Assembly: GCF_030538695.1 (NCBI RefSeq) | Contig: NZ_JAUNTN010000001.1 | Span: forward strand, 124,001-188,000 | Length of the DNA stretch: 64,000 nt | Direction of reading: 5' to 3' | Origin: Paracoccus sp. (in: a-proteobacteria) | GTDB taxonomy: Bacteria; Pseudomonadota; Alphaproteobacteria; Rhodobacterales; Rhodobacteraceae | In this document: positions 9,399 to 18,985 of the stretch, piece after piece | Layout: each line of letters begins with the position of its first letter | Numbering within the stretch: the first letter of the stretch is position 1 | The notes under the pieces: generated by a model | The model's database searches: none | What the model was told of the DNA's origin: nothing | Seen by the model: the letters and a program-made list of their open reading frames with translations, nothing else | Position numbers and translations under genes: made by a program

Positions 9399-10601
9399 CT
9401 AGGCGCGTTCGATCAGCAGCGCCGCCCCCTGCCCCACGCCGATGCACATGGTGGCCAGCGCATATCGCCCGCCGCTGCGGGCCAGTTCCAGCGCGGCGGT
9501 GCCAGCGATGCGCGCGCCCGACATCCCCAGCGGATGCCCCAGCGCGATGGCCCCGCCGTTGGGATTCACGCGCGGATCGTCATCGGCCAGCCCCAGCCCG
9601 CGCGTCACGGCAAGGGCCTGCGCGGCGAAAGCCTCGTTCAGCTCGATCAGCGACAGATCGGCCAGGGTGATCCCGGTCAGCGCCAGCAGCTTGCGCACGG
9701 CGGGCACCGGGCCATAGCCCATCACGCGCGGCGCCACCCCGGCACTGGCCGCCGCCACGATCCGGGCCAGAGGGCGCAGGCCGTGGCGCTGTGCCGCCGC
9801 CGCACTGGCCACCACCAGCGCCGCCGCTCCGTCATTCACGCCCGAGGCATTCCCCGCCGTGACCGAGCCATCGGGCCGCGTGATCGGGCGCAGCGCCGTC
9901 AGTTGCGCCAAGGTGGTGTCGCGCGGGTGTTCATCCTGCGCGACCGTGGCGGTCTGGCCCCGCCCCTGCGGCACGCGCACCGGGGTGATTTCCACCGCCA
10001 GCCGCCCGCTGGCCTGCGCCGCCGCCGCGCGCCTTTGCGACCGCAGGGCAAAGCCATCCTGATCGGCGCGGCTGATGCCGTGTTCGTCGGCCAGATTCTG
10101 CGCGGTGTCGGGCATGGACTCGGTGCCATAGGCGGCCTGCATCCGGGGGTTGACGAAACGCCAGCCGATGGTGGTGTCATAAACCTCGCCCGCGCGCGAC
10201 CATGCTGCGCCGGCCTTGGGCATGACGAAGGGCGCGCGGGTCATGCTTTCGACGCCGCCCGCGATGGCCAGTTCCATATCGCCCGCCCGGATCGCGCGTG
10301 CCGCCGCCGCCACCGCCTCTAGCCCGGAACCGCACAGCCGGTTCACCGTCACCCCCGGCACACTGTCGGGCAGCCCGGCCAGCAGCGCGGCCATGCGGGC
10401 GACGTTGCGGTTATCCTCGCCCGCCTGATTGGCGCAGCCCAGCCAGACCTCCTCGACCGCCGCCGGGTCCAGCGCCGGGTTACGCCGCAGCAGTTCGGCC
10501 AGCGGCAGAGCGGCCAGATCATCGGTCCGCACCTGCGCCAATGCGCCGCCATAGCGCCCGATGGGCGTGCGGATGTAATCGCAGATGAAGGCGTCGCTCA
10601 T
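9399..10601 (-). CDS. Acetyl-CoA acyltransferase (thiolase), PcaF/PaaJ type; probable 3-oxopimeloyl-CoA thiolase
   Basis: Thiolytic cleavage of a 3-oxoacyl-CoA to acetyl-CoA and a shorter acyl-CoA. A 400-residue protein with nucleophile Cys90 ([11 protein letters not shown]), His356 in [10 protein letters not shown] and Cys386 in MCIGVGQG, all in place. The sequence style ([27 protein letters not shown]) is that of 3-oxoadipyl-CoA thiolases, which act on dicarboxylyl-CoAs. In this operon the likely substrate is 3-oxopimeloyl-CoA (PimB role), giving glutaryl-CoA. An upstream in-frame start is possible, but the chosen ATG overlaps the preceding stop as ATGA. Last gene of the operon. Confidence 0.9.
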   Translation of the reverse strand: MSDAFICDYIRTPIGRYGGALAQVRTDDLAALPLAELLRRNPALDPAAVEEVWLGCANQAGEDNRNVARMAALLAGLPDSVPGVTVNRLCGSGLEAVAAAARAIRAGDMELAIAGGVESMTRAPFVMPKAGAAWSRAGEVYDTTIGWRFVNPRMQAAYGTESMPDTAQNLADEHGISRADQDGFALRSQRRAAAAQASGRLAVEITPVRVPQGRGQTATVAQDEHPRDTTLAQLTALRPITRPDGSVTAGNASGVNDGAAALVVASAAAAQRHGLRPLARIVAAASAGVAPRVMGYGPVPAVRKLLALTGITLADLSLIELNEAFAAQALAVTRGLGLADDDPRVNPNGGAIALGHPLGMSGARIAGTAALELARSGGRYALATMCIGVGQGAALLIERA

Positions 10602-12661
10602 CCCGGTGCCCCCGTCAGTTCGTCCAGCCCGACACCCGTTTCCACCGCGCGGCGCAGGATTGCGGGCACCTGCCATGACAGCGGGTCCGCCGCCGCATAC
10701 CCCTCGATCCGGGCCAGCACCCCGGTCAACCCGGCCCGCCCGGCATAATGCAACGGCCCGCCGCGCCAGCGCGGAAAGCCATAGCCATGCACCAGCACCA
10801 GATCGACATCGGACGGTGCGGTGGCAATGCCCTCATCCAGAATTTGCAAGCCTTCCGCGATCATGGCGGTGGTGGCGCGGGCCACGATTTCCTCATCAGA
10901 AAAGGCGCGGCGGGTGATGCCCGCCTCGGCGCTGGCCTGCGTCACAATCGCGTCGATCATGGCCGAGGGCGTCGCCGTGCCACCGTCGTAATCATACCAG
11001 CCCGCCCCGGTCTTGCGCCCCAGCCGCCCCGTTTCCACGATCCGGTCGGCAATCGGCACATAACGCACACCGGGCTGACTGGCCCAGTTCAGCCGTTTGC
11101 GGTTGGCATAGGCAATGTCCAGCCCCGACAGGTCTTGCACCTCATACGGACCCATCGCCATGCCCCAGCCGCGCATCGCCGCATCGACCTGCGCGGGCAG
11201 CGCGCCTTCAATCAGCATCACATCGCAGATCTGCCGGTATCGCGTCAGGATACGGTTGCCGATAAAACCGTCGCAGACCCCCGCCAGCACCGGGATTTTC
11301 CCCAGCCGCGCGGTCAGGCGCAGGGCGGTGGCCAGCGTTTCCGGCGCGGTGGCGCGGGCGCGGATCACCTCGACCAGCTTCATCACATGGGCAGGGCTGA
11401 AGAAATGCAGCCCCAGAAAGCGTGAAGGGTCACGCACCGGCTGCGCAATGGCGTCGGGGTTCAGATAAGACGTGTTGGTGGCCAGAATCGCATCGGCGGG
11501 CAAGGCGGCGTCCAGCGCGGCAAAGACCTGCTGCTTGGCGGTCAGATCCTCGGGCACGGCCTCGATGGCGATCTGCGCCGGGGGCAGGTCGGCATAGCCG
11601 CTGTGCAGGCTGTGCCGCGCGGCCTGATCGGCGGCGGCCTGCCCTGCCGTCATCTTGCCGCGCCTGACCGCATCGGCATACAGCCGGGCCAGATTGCCGC
11701 GCGCCCGTTCTGCCGCCGCCGCATCCGTCTCGACCGTTGCGACCTGAATGCCCGCCTGCGCCAAGGCATAGGCGATCCCCGCGCCCATGGTGCCGCCGCC
11801 GACCACCACGGCGCGTTCAACCGGGGCACCGCCCTGACGGCCAAGGGCCATGGCCGCGCGCTCGGCGAAAAAGAGGTGCCGCAGCGCCGCGGCCTGATCC
11901 CCGGTCTTGAGGTCCAGAAACGCCGCGCGTTCCAGCGCCAGCCCCTGATCCAGCGGCAGCCGGGCCGAGGCCGCGACCAGATCGACCGCCCGCTGCGGCG
12001 CGATCTGCCGGGGGCTGCGTTTCGCCGCCCGCGCCCGCGCGGCATCCAGCGCCGCATCATCCGCCGCCGGGGTGGGCCGCGCGCCGGTGGCGGGCCGGTC
12101 GGGCAGCGCCATCCGCGCGGCATGGGCCAGCGGATCGTCGCAAACCGCATCGACCAGACCCAATGCCTGCGCCGCATCGGCCTTGATAACGCGGCCCTCG
12201 GCAATCATCGCCACCGCCTGCGCCACGCCGATCAGGCGCGGCAGGCGCTGTGTGCCGCCCGCGCCGGGCACGACACCCAGCGTGACTTCGGGCAGGCCCA
12301 ACGTCGCAGCGGGCGCGGCCACCCGCGCCGCACAGGCCAGAGCCAGCTCCAGCCCGCCGCCAAGCGCCGCGCCGTTGATCGCGGCCACCACCGGCACCGG
12401 GCTGGCTTCGATCCGCGCCACCACATCGGGCAGGTGCGGCGGCTGCGGCGGGGCATCGAATTCGCGCGCATCGGCCCCGGCGACAAAGGCACGGCCCGCG
12501 CCGGTCAGCACGATCCGCGCCGCCCCGGCCCGCACGGCGGCATCCAGCGCCGCCATCAGCCCGGCCCGCACCGGCTGCGAGGTGACATTCACCGGCGGGT
12601 TGTCGATGGTGATGACGGCCACATCACCGTCATGGTGCAGCCGGACCGGATCAGCCGTCAT
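10598..12661 (-). CDS. FadB-like enoyl-CoA hydratase / 3-hydroxyacyl-CoA dehydrogenase fusion
   Basis: Bifunctional beta-oxidation enzyme, 687 residues. The crotonase half (about 1-190) shows [13 protein letters not shown] and [15 protein letters not shown]. The dehydrogenase half begins at about 287 with the NAD motif [15 protein letters not shown] and carries the catalytic-His region [13 protein letters not shown] near 415-425, then two C-terminal helical domains. Coupled by ATGA overlaps to aliA before it and the thiolase after it. It should act in pimeloyl-CoA beta-oxidation (PimF role). As no badK is present, its hydratase half may also hydrate cyclohex-1-enecarboxyl-CoA; that part is inference. 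Confidence 0.9.
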   Translation of the reverse strand: MTADPVRLHHDGDVAVITIDNPPVNVTSQPVRAGLMAALDAAVRAGAARIVLTGAGRAFVAGADAREFDAPPQPPHLPDVVARIEASPVPVVAAINGAALGGGLELALACAARVAAPAATLGLPEVTLGVVPGAGGTQRLPRLIGVAQAVAMIAEGRVIKADAAQALGLVDAVCDDPLAHAARMALPDRPATGARPTPAADDAALDAARARAAKRSPRQIAPQRAVDLVAASARLPLDQGLALERAAFLDLKTGDQAAALRHLFFAERAAMALGRQGGAPVERAVVVGGGTMGAGIAYALAQAGIQVATVETDAAAAERARGNLARLYADAVRRGKMTAGQAAADQAARHSLHSGYADLPPAQIAIEAVPEDLTAKQQVFAALDAALPADAILATNTSYLNPDAIAQPVRDPSRFLGLHFFSPAHVMKLVEVIRARATAPETLATALRLTARLGKIPVLAGVCDGFIGNRILTRYRQICDVMLIEGALPAQVDAAMRGWGMAMGPYEVQDLSGLDIAYANRKRLNWASQPGVRYVPIADRIVETGRLGRKTGAGWYDYDGGTATPSAMIDAIVTQASAEAGITRRAFSDEEIVARATTAMIAEGLQILDEGIATAPSDVDLVLVHGYGFPRWRGGPLHYAGRAGLTGVLARIEGYAAADPLSWQVPAILRRAVETGVGLDELTGAPG

Positions 12662-14307
12662 GGCTGCGCGGCCTGATTTTCCGCGCGCAAACGGTTGCGC
12701 AGCACGAATTTCTGCACCTTGCCCGAAGCGGTGGCGGGCAGGGCATCGACGATCTCTAACCGCTCGGGCCAGTATTGCGTGGCAAACCGGCAGGATTGCA
12801 GATGCGCCGTCATCTGGTCGAAACTGATCGTCTGCCCCGGCCTTGGCACGATAAAGGCGCAGGCCCGTTCGCCCAGCCGTTCATCGGGATAGCCGACCAC
12901 GGCAACCGCCTGCACGGCGGGATGACGAAACAGCGCCGCCTCGACCTCGACCACGGGGATGTTTTCGGCGCCGCGGATGATGATGTCCTTGGACCGGCCG
13001 CAGATGCGGATATAGCCATCGGCATCCATCCGGGCGATGTCGCCGGTGTCGAACCAGCCTTGGGCATCGGTGTTGTTCCACTGCGGGCGTTTCAGATAGC
13101 CGCCAAAGTTGGAACAGCCGCGCACGAACAGTTCGCCCTCATGGCCCGGCGGCACGGGCTGGCCATCCGGCCCGCGAACGCACAGCTCCATCCCCGGCAG
13201 GGGCACGCCGTCGGAACTGGCCGATTTATCCGCCGCATCGTCCAGACGCACGGTGGTCACGGCCCCGTTTTCCGTCATTCCCCAGGCGGAAATCACCCGC
13301 GCGCCCGTCACCTGCTGCGCCCGTTCCACCACCGGGCCGGGGATCGCCGTGCCCGCGCATAAAAAGATGCGCAGCGCGCTGGTGTCGATCCCGTCCTGTT
13401 CGACCACCGTGGTCAGGTCGATCAGGAACGGGGTCGAGGCCATGGTCCATGTCACCCCTTCATCCCGCAGGATCTGCGCGGCGCGCGCCTTGTCCCATGT
13501 GTTCAGCAGCACCGACCGCGCCCCCAGCATCAGCGGCAGCAGCAGCCCATACATAAAGCCGGTCTGATGGGCCATCGGCGAAAACATCATGATGACATCA
13601 TCGCCGCCCATCCGCAGCCGGTCGGCAAAGGGGGCAAGGTTGGCATACATGGTGTTGGCGGTGTGCATCACGCCCTTGGGCTCGCCAGTGGTGCCGGATG
13701 TATAGATCAACTGGCACACATCATCGGGGCCAAGCCGGTCGGCAGGGGCCAGCCCGGCGGCATCGGCATCAAAGGCCGGATCGCTTAGCGCCGCGTCAAA
13801 GCTGTGGGGGCCATCGCCGCCCATCACGATGACATGGCGCAGGTCAGGCAGATCGGGGCGCATCCGCCCGGCCATCGCCTGATGGTCAAAGCCGCGGAAC
13901 TCTTGCGGCACGATGAACACCTTGGCCTGCCCATGGGCCAGCATAAAGCCCAGCTCGTGTTCGCGGAAAATCGGCATCACCGGGTTGAACACCGCACCGA
14001 TCCGGGAACAGCCCAGATAGGTGGCGACGAATTGCCAGCCATTGGGCAGTTGACAGGTGACGACATCGCCACGCCCGACACCCAGCCGCCGCAAGCCCAC
14101 CGCCACGCGGTTCGCCAGCCGGTCAAGCTCGGCCCAGGTCAGATCGCGGCGGGTGCCGGCCACCAGATCAAAGGCCGACAGCGCCAGCCCCTGCGCATCG
14201 GCGGCAAGGCGGGCATCAAGGTAATCATCGGCGGTGCGGTCGTGCCACAGCCCGGCCTGCGTCATCGCCTGACGGCGCGGTTCGATCAGAACGGCGTCAA
14301 ATTCCAT
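12658..14307 (-). CDS. aliA: Cyclohexanecarboxylate-CoA ligase (AMP-dependent acyl-CoA synthetase)
   Basis: Activates cyclohexanecarboxylate to its CoA thioester with ATP. 549 residues. The AMP-binding signature LIYTSGTTGEPKGVM lies near residues 196-210; the C-terminal lid with GRSKDIIIRGAENI is about 100 residues before the end, and PATASGKVQKF carries the catalytic Lys. The chosen ATG has AAGGGAGGA upstream; the frame stays open further upstream but codes nothing family-like. Assignment to AliA rests on the neighbours badH, badI and aliB; from the domain alone it could be another medium-chain ligase. Confidence 0.82.
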   Translation of the reverse strand: MEFDAVLIEPRRQAMTQAGLWHDRTADDYLDARLAADAQGLALSAFDLVAGTRRDLTWAELDRLANRVAVGLRRLGVGRGDVVTCQLPNGWQFVATYLGCSRIGAVFNPVMPIFREHELGFMLAHGQAKVFIVPQEFRGFDHQAMAGRMRPDLPDLRHVIVMGGDGPHSFDAALSDPAFDADAAGLAPADRLGPDDVCQLIYTSGTTGEPKGVMHTANTMYANLAPFADRLRMGGDDVIMMFSPMAHQTGFMYGLLLPLMLGARSVLLNTWDKARAAQILRDEGVTWTMASTPFLIDLTTVVEQDGIDTSALRIFLCAGTAIPGPVVERAQQVTGARVISAWGMTENGAVTTVRLDDAADKSASSDGVPLPGMELCVRGPDGQPVPPGHEGELFVRGCSNFGGYLKRPQWNNTDAQGWFDTGDIARMDADGYIRICGRSKDIIIRGAENIPVVEVEAALFRHPAVQAVAVVGYPDERLGERACAFIVPRPGQTISFDQMTAHLQSCRFATQYWPERLEIVDALPATASGKVQKFVLRNRLRAENQAAQP

Positions 14308-14336
14308 GCTGTCCTCCCTTGGGGCAAGGTCCCGGT

Positions 14337-15494
14337 TCAGGCGGTTGTGGCATCGCGCCCGGCGCGTTCGCGGGCGATGATGTTCTTCATGATATGCGCG
14401 GTGCCGTCGCCGATTTGCAGCCCCAGCACATCGCGCAGCCGCTGCTGAAACGGCAGCGCATCGGAATAGCCGGCATGGCCGTGGATCAGCAGGCAGGCGT
14501 GGATCGTCTCGTAGGCCAGCAGCGGCGGCCACCATTTGGTCATCGCGGCCTCGGCCGTGTGCGGCAGGCCCTGATCCTTCAGCCACAGCGCATTCAGCGA
14601 CATCAGCCGCGCCGCCTCGACCCTGGTATCGAAATCGGCCAGTTGGTGGGTGATGCCCTGAAACGCGCCCAACGGTTTCCCAAAGGCCCGCCGTTCGCCG
14701 ATATAGGCCCATGTTTCATCCAGACTGGCGCGGGCCGCGCCCAGACATTGCAGCCCGATCAGGCTGCGGGAAAAGTCGAACCCCTGCATCACCTGCCCGA
14801 AACCGCGCCCTTCTTCGCCCAGCAGATAATCGGCGGGCACCCGGACGTTATCGAACCAGATCGAGCCATGCCCGACCGAATTCTGCCCCATGTTGGAAAA
14901 TTTCGAGGTGGTGATGCCCGGCAGGTCCAGCGGGATCAGAATGGCCGACACACCCCGCGCGCGATCCTCGGGGCGGCCGGTGCGGGCAAATGTCACCACG
15001 CCCCGCGCGATCTGGTTGGCGGAAATCGAGGTTTTTTCGCCGTTGATGATATAATCGGCCCCGTCGCGCTCCATCCGCAGGCCCAGATTTGCCGCATCTG
15101 AACCGCCCTTGGGTTCGGTCAGCGCGATGGCCAGCATGATCTGCCCGGCGGTCAGTTGCGGCAGCCATTCGGCGGCGATATGCGGTTTCGCGAATGTCGC
15201 AAGGATCTGCCCGTTCAGCGAGGCCAGCAGCGGCGCATAGCCAAAGGTGAAATCCGCCTTGGCGATTTCCTCGATAATGGCACCGGAATACAGGTAATCG
15301 GCCCCGATCCCGCCAAATTCCGGCGGCAGTTCCGGGGCGATCAGGCCCAGTTCGCCCATCTCGTGCAGCAGCGACATGTCGAATCTGCCCGCCTTTTCCC
15401 GCGCCAGATAGCCGGGGGCGACACGGTCTTGCGCGAATTTACGCGCCAGATCGCGGATCTGATCCAGTTCCGGGCTGTCGAAAACGGTTCTCAT
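14337..15494 (-). CDS. aliB: Cyclohexanecarboxyl-CoA dehydrogenase (acyl-CoA dehydrogenase family)
   Basis: FAD enzyme that introduces the first double bond into the ring. 385 residues from the chosen ATG (an in-frame GTG lies 9 bases earlier). The family signature LAIALTEPKGGSDAAN and the second one QCLGAARASLDETWAYI are seen. At the place where most acyl-CoA dehydrogenases have the catalytic Glu (YEGT) the sequence reads QIGDGTAHIMKN, so an Asp (residue 363) stands there. Lies 29 bases before aliA and about 29 after badI in the same operon. Confidence 0.83.
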   Translation of the reverse strand: MRTVFDSPELDQIRDLARKFAQDRVAPGYLAREKAGRFDMSLLHEMGELGLIAPELPPEFGGIGADYLYSGAIIEEIAKADFTFGYAPLLASLNGQILATFAKPHIAAEWLPQLTAGQIMLAIALTEPKGGSDAANLGLRMERDGADYIINGEKTSISANQIARGVVTFARTGRPEDRARGVSAILIPLDLPGITTSKFSNMGQNSVGHGSIWFDNVRVPADYLLGEEGRGFGQVMQGFDFSRSLIGLQCLGAARASLDETWAYIGERRAFGKPLGAFQGITHQLADFDTRVEAARLMSLNALWLKDQGLPHTAEAAMTKWWPPLLAYETIHACLLIHGHAGYSDALPFQQRLRDVLGLQIGDGTAHIMKNIIARERAGRDATTA

Positions 15495-15523
15495 GCGGGG
15501 CACCTGCTGCGGATGGGCGGGGC

Positions 15524-16306
15524 TTATTTGCCGAACTTGCGGAAATCGGGCTTGCGCTTTTCGCGAAAGGCGATCCCGCCCTCTTTGCTTTCATCGGTAT
15601 CATAATACAGCGACAGCGCCCGCATCCCCATGGCGGAAATGCCCCGGATGCTTTCGCTGTCGGCATTGAACGACAGCTTGGCCAGCGCCAGTGCCGTGGG
15701 CGAGCGTTCCATCAGCTCGGCCGTCCAGCGATCCACCTCGGCATCCAGTTCGGCGGCGGGGACGACGGCATTCACCAGCCCCATCGCCAACGCCTCGGCT
15801 GCGGTGTAACGCTTGTTCAGATACCAGATTTCACGGGCGCGTTTTTCGCCCACGACGCGGGCCAGATAGGCGGTGCCAAAGCCCGGATCGACGGACCCGA
15901 CCTTAGGCCCGACCTGCCCGAACTGCGCGGTCTCGGATGCGATGGTCAAATCGCAGATCGTCGCCAGCACGTTACCGCCACCGATGGCAAAGCCGTTGAC
16001 GCGGGCGATGACGGGTTTGGGCACGTCGCGGATCAGCGATTGCAATTCGTCGATCGGCAGGCCGATGACGCCGCGCCCGTCATACCGGCCATCATGCGCC
16101 GACTGATCGCCGCCGGTGCAGAACGCCTTGTCGCCCGCGCCGGTCAAAACGATCACGCCGATGTCGCGATCCCAACCCGCCTTTTGAAAGGCGTGGATCA
16201 GCTCGTCCACGGTCTGCCCGCGAAAGGCGTTGTATTTCTCGGGGCGATTGATGGTGATCCAGGCCGCGCCGCCGCGTGTGTCATAGGTAATATCGGTATA
16301 ATCCAT
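15524..16306 (-). CDS. badI: 2-ketocyclohexanecarboxyl-CoA hydrolase
   Basis: Crotonase-fold enzyme that opens the alicyclic ring of 2-ketocyclohexanecarboxyl-CoA to give pimeloyl-CoA. 260 residues, with the MenB-like stretch CTGGDQSAHDGRYDGRG, the oxyanion-hole region NGFAIGGGNVLATICDL and the distinctive C-terminus GGIAFREKRKPDFRKFGK. The combination closely fits BadI of benzoate/cyclohexanecarboxylate degraders. It follows badH by 9 bases. The related alternative is naphthoyl-CoA synthase (MenB), which the context makes unlikely. Confidence 0.88.
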   Translation of the reverse strand: MDYTDITYDTRGGAAWITINRPEKYNAFRGQTVDELIHAFQKAGWDRDIGVIVLTGAGDKAFCTGGDQSAHDGRYDGRGVIGLPIDELQSLIRDVPKPVIARVNGFAIGGGNVLATICDLTIASETAQFGQVGPKVGSVDPGFGTAYLARVVGEKRAREIWYLNKRYTAAEALAMGLVNAVVPAAELDAEVDRWTAELMERSPTALALAKLSFNADSESIRGISAMGMRALSLYYDTDESKEGGIAFREKRKPDFRKFGK

Positions 16307-16315
16307 GATGCCCCC

Positions 16316-17086
16316 TCAGCCGTGCATGGTCAGGCCGCCCGATACGGAAATCACCTGTCCGGTGATGAACGCCGCATCGTCGCTGGCCAGAAACAGGATC
16401 GCGCCCGGCAGATCGTCGGGGCGGCCAAGGCGGCCCATCGGAACCGCCCTGGCAAAGGCGCCGCGCAGTTTTTCCGTGTCACCCGCGGCTTCCAGAAAGG
16501 CATCCAGCATCGCGGTTTCGGTCACGCCGGGGCAGACAGTGTTAAAGGTGATCTGATCGCGCGCATGTTCGCGGGCCAGCGTTTTCATGAATGCGATGAT
16601 CCCCGCCTTGCAGGCCGCATAGACGGATTCGCCCGACGACCCGACCCGCCCCGCGTCCGAGCCGACCGACACGATCCGCCCGCCATTGCCCCGCGCCACC
16701 ATCGAGGCCAGCACCGGCTGGGTGATATTCAGCACCGAGCGCAGGTTGATGTCGATGATTTTGGTCCAGAAGTCAGGGTCTTGTTTCAGGAACGGCACGA
16801 ACAGATCCCAGCCGGCATTGTTCACCAGAATGTCGATGGGGCCAAGCTCGGCCTGAACCCGCTCTACCGCCGCGCCGGTGGCGGCATGGTCGGTCAGATC
16901 GGCGATCATCGCAAACGCCGCGCCGCCCGATGCGGTGATCTGGTCAACCACCGCCTGCGCCGCGTCAGTGCTGATGTCAGCCACCACCACCCGCGCCCCT
17001 TCCTGCGCAAACCGCAAACAAGTGGCCGAGCCGATCCCGCCGCCGCCGCCGGTCACGACAACCAGTTTATCCTTCAGACCTCTCAA
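16316..17086 (-). CDS. badH: 2-hydroxycyclohexanecarboxyl-CoA dehydrogenase (SDR family)
   Basis: NAD-dependent oxidation of 2-hydroxycyclohexanecarboxyl-CoA to the 2-keto compound that BadI cleaves. Classical short-chain dehydrogenase of 256 residues: nucleotide motif TGGGGGIG at 12-19, NNAG at 89-92 and the catalytic Ser143-Tyr156-Lys160 set (VYAACK). First gene of the six-gene operon; AGGAGGATG precedes the start. Divergent from badR across about 170 bp that holds a candidate BadR site. Confidence 0.88.
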   Translation of the reverse strand: MRGLKDKLVVVTGGGGGIGSATCLRFAQEGARVVVADISTDAAQAVVDQITASGGAAFAMIADLTDHAATGAAVERVQAELGPIDILVNNAGWDLFVPFLKQDPDFWTKIIDINLRSVLNITQPVLASMVARGNGGRIVSVGSDAGRVGSSGESVYAACKAGIIAFMKTLAREHARDQITFNTVCPGVTETAMLDAFLEAAGDTEKLRGAFARAVPMGRLGRPDDLPGAILFLASDDAAFITGQVISVSGGLTMHG

Positions 17087-17187
17087 GACATCCTCCTGCC
17101 GTTCATCACGCCTGTTCGGATCGGGACCGGCCTGCGGTCATCCAGATCGCGCGTCTTGCCGGGCAGTCTGCGGCGGGGGTGATATTA

Positions 17188-17203
17188 TGTCAACTAGTTT
17201 ACG
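17188..17203. promoter_or_regulatory. Candidate BadR operator in the badH-badR intergenic region
   Basis: TGTCAACTAGTTTACG, centred on the perfect 8-bp palindrome AACTAGTT (17192-17199), about 102 bases upstream of badH and 57 upstream of badR. It matches 10 of the 12 fixed positions of the dyad TGNCAA-N4-TTGNCA seen perfectly upstream of the acyl-CoA dehydrogenase gene at 18961-18976. Binding is inferred. Confidence 0.5.
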
Positions 17204-17259
17204 CAAAAATTCCGGCGCACCATCTTGCGCCGCATCCGCTTTCGCGCAACCCTGCGGGG

Positions 17260-17754
17260 ATGAACGACAAAACCCGGCACACCGACACCTTTGGCGCGGA
17301 CCTGTCCAACCGGCTGGCCTTTCGGCTGTATCAATGCGCCAATCAGTTGAACAAGACCGGCACCAAATGGATGGAGCGGCACGAGGTGACGACCCAGCAA
17401 TGGGCCATCATCGGCGCACTGGTCAACCCACGCTGGCGCGACGGCATTGCGGTGCGCCATCTGGCCGGGGTGCTGATGGTCAGCCGCCAGAACCTGACCG
17501 GCGTGCTGTCGCGGCTGGAATCGCGCGGCTGGATCGAACGGACGATGGACGAACAGGACAACCGCTCGCGGCTGATCCGCCTGACGCCCGAGGGCTGGCA
17601 GCGGTGGGCCGAAATGCAGGCCGACATCCTGTCCTTTTACGATGCCGCGATGAAGGACATGTCCAACAGCGACAAGATCCACCTGCTGCACCATCTGGAC
17701 AGATTGCGCCACAATTTCCGCGACATAGATCAGTTGCAGGGCGGCGAGGGCTGA
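17260..17754 (+). CDS. badR: MarR-family regulator of the alicyclic-acid cluster (BadR-like)
   Basis: A 164-residue winged-helix regulator: dimerisation helices at both ends and the recognition region AVRHLAGVLMVSRQNLTGVL followed by the wing (TMDEQDNRSRLIRLT). BadR of Rhodopseudomonas palustris represses the bad/ali genes and responds to a CoA-thioester intermediate; the same role is inferred from its place between the two transcription units. Translation could begin at an upstream GTG (17179), but the ATG at 17260, with GCGGGG before it, gives the normal family length. Confidence 0.8.
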   Translation: MNDKTRHTDTFGADLSNRLAFRLYQCANQLNKTGTKWMERHEVTTQQWAIIGALVNPRWRDGIAVRHLAGVLMVSRQNLTGVLSRLESRGWIERTMDEQDNRSRLIRLTPEGWQRWAEMQADILSFYDAAMKDMSNSDKIHLLHHLDRLRHNFRDIDQLQGGEG

Positions 17755-17778
17755 GGCCCGGCCAGCCCTGCCAGCGGC

Positions 17779-18939
17779 TCAGATCGCGGCGCGGGCCTGT
17801 TCGGCCATGGCGCGGGCGATGATGCCCTGCTGAATCTGCGTCGTGCCTTCGTAAATGCGGAACAGGCGGGCGTCGCGGAACAACTGTTCGGCCCGGTATT
17901 CGCGGATATAGCCGTTGCCGCCATGCACCTGCACATTGCGGTCGGCGACCCGGCCGACCATTTCGGATGCGAACATCTTGGCGCAGGATGCCTCGACCCC
18001 GACATCCTGCCCGGCATCGCGGCGGCGCGCGGCATCCAGCACCATGCAGCGCGCGGCATAGGCCTCGGCCCGGCTGTCGGCGAACATCGCCTGCAACAGT
18101 TGAAATTCCGCGATGGGTTTGCCGAACTGCCGGCGCGTCACGGCATAGGCCATCATGTCGTCGATGATCCGTTCCGCCAGCCCGGTGCAGGCGGCGGCGA
18201 TATGCAGGCGGCCCTTGTCCAGCACCTTCATCGCGGTCTTGAAGCCCTGCCCCTCGACCCCGCCGATCAGGGCATCCGCCGGGATACGGCAATCCTCAAG
18301 GATCACGTCGCAGACATGCGCGCCCTGCTGGCCCATCTTGTGTTCCGGCCTGCCGGTGGACAGGCCCGGCGTGCCCGCCTCGACCGCAAAGGCGGATACG
18401 CCGCGCGGGCCGGGCTGGGCCGGATCGGTGCGCGCCATCACCGTGAACAGACCGGCATGGGGCGCATTGGTGATAAAGCGTTTGGTGCCGTTCAGGATGT
18501 AATGATCGCCGTCGCGCCGCGCCGTGGTGCGCACCGATCCGGCATCCGACCCCGCATCCGGTTCGGTCAGCGCAAAGGCCCCGATAATCTGCCCCGAGGC
18601 CAGCCCCGGCAGATATTTCGCCTTTTGATCTGCCGTCCCGTCAATCGCGATCCCCTGCGAGCCGATGCCGATATTGGTGCCGAACACCGACCGAAAGGCC
18701 GGCGCGGCGCGGCCCAGTTCCAGAATCAGCAGGGCCTCTTCTTCCATGTTCAGGCCAAGGCCGCCGTAATCGGGGCTGATCGACAGGCCGAACAGGCCCA
18801 GATCGCGCATCGCATCCAGCAGATCACCGGGAATGGCATCGGTTTGCGCGACCACGGCTTCGGCGGGGATCAGGCGTTCATCCACAAAGCGGCGGATCGT
18901 CGAAATCAGATGGTCGCGGGTGTCCGGGTCCAGTGCCAT
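17779..18939 (-). CDS. Acyl-CoA dehydrogenase, probable pimeloyl-CoA (or glutaryl-CoA) oxidation step
   Basis: FAD-linked alpha,beta-dehydrogenation of an acyl-CoA. 386 residues with both family signatures (FALTEPDAGSDAGS and QVHGGNGYIREY) and the catalytic Glu364 in RIYEGTTQIQQ. The ATG at 18939 has GAGGGCG upstream; an upstream TTG would lengthen it by 9 residues. It is convergent with badR and separately promoted, with a palindromic site directly upstream. As the pathway produces pimeloyl-CoA and no other dehydrogenase is nearby, that is the likely substrate; a single subunit is present, whereas R. palustris uses the PimC/PimD pair. Confidence 0.82.
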   Translation of the reverse strand: MALDPDTRDHLISTIRRFVDERLIPAEAVVAQTDAIPGDLLDAMRDLGLFGLSISPDYGGLGLNMEEEALLILELGRAAPAFRSVFGTNIGIGSQGIAIDGTADQKAKYLPGLASGQIIGAFALTEPDAGSDAGSVRTTARRDGDHYILNGTKRFITNAPHAGLFTVMARTDPAQPGPRGVSAFAVEAGTPGLSTGRPEHKMGQQGAHVCDVILEDCRIPADALIGGVEGQGFKTAMKVLDKGRLHIAAACTGLAERIIDDMMAYAVTRRQFGKPIAEFQLLQAMFADSRAEAYAARCMVLDAARRRDAGQDVGVEASCAKMFASEMVGRVADRNVQVHGGNGYIREYRAEQLFRDARLFRIYEGTTQIQQGIIARAMAEQARAAI

Positions 18940-18960
18940 ATCGCCCTCAATCTTGATATA

Positions 18961-18985
18961 TGGCAATATATTGTCACATATGACA
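18961..18985. promoter_or_regulatory. Overlapping dyads upstream of the acyl-CoA dehydrogenase gene
   Basis: TGGCAATATATTGTCA (18961-18976) contains the perfect 10-bp palindrome CAATATATTG and fits TGNCAA-N4-TTGNCA exactly. It runs into a second near-palindrome, TGTCACATATGACA (18972-18985). The site is about 22 bases before the start codon, a position suited to repression. The rest of 18986-19214 shows no gene and no clear promoter for the plus-strand genes. Confidence 0.55.
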
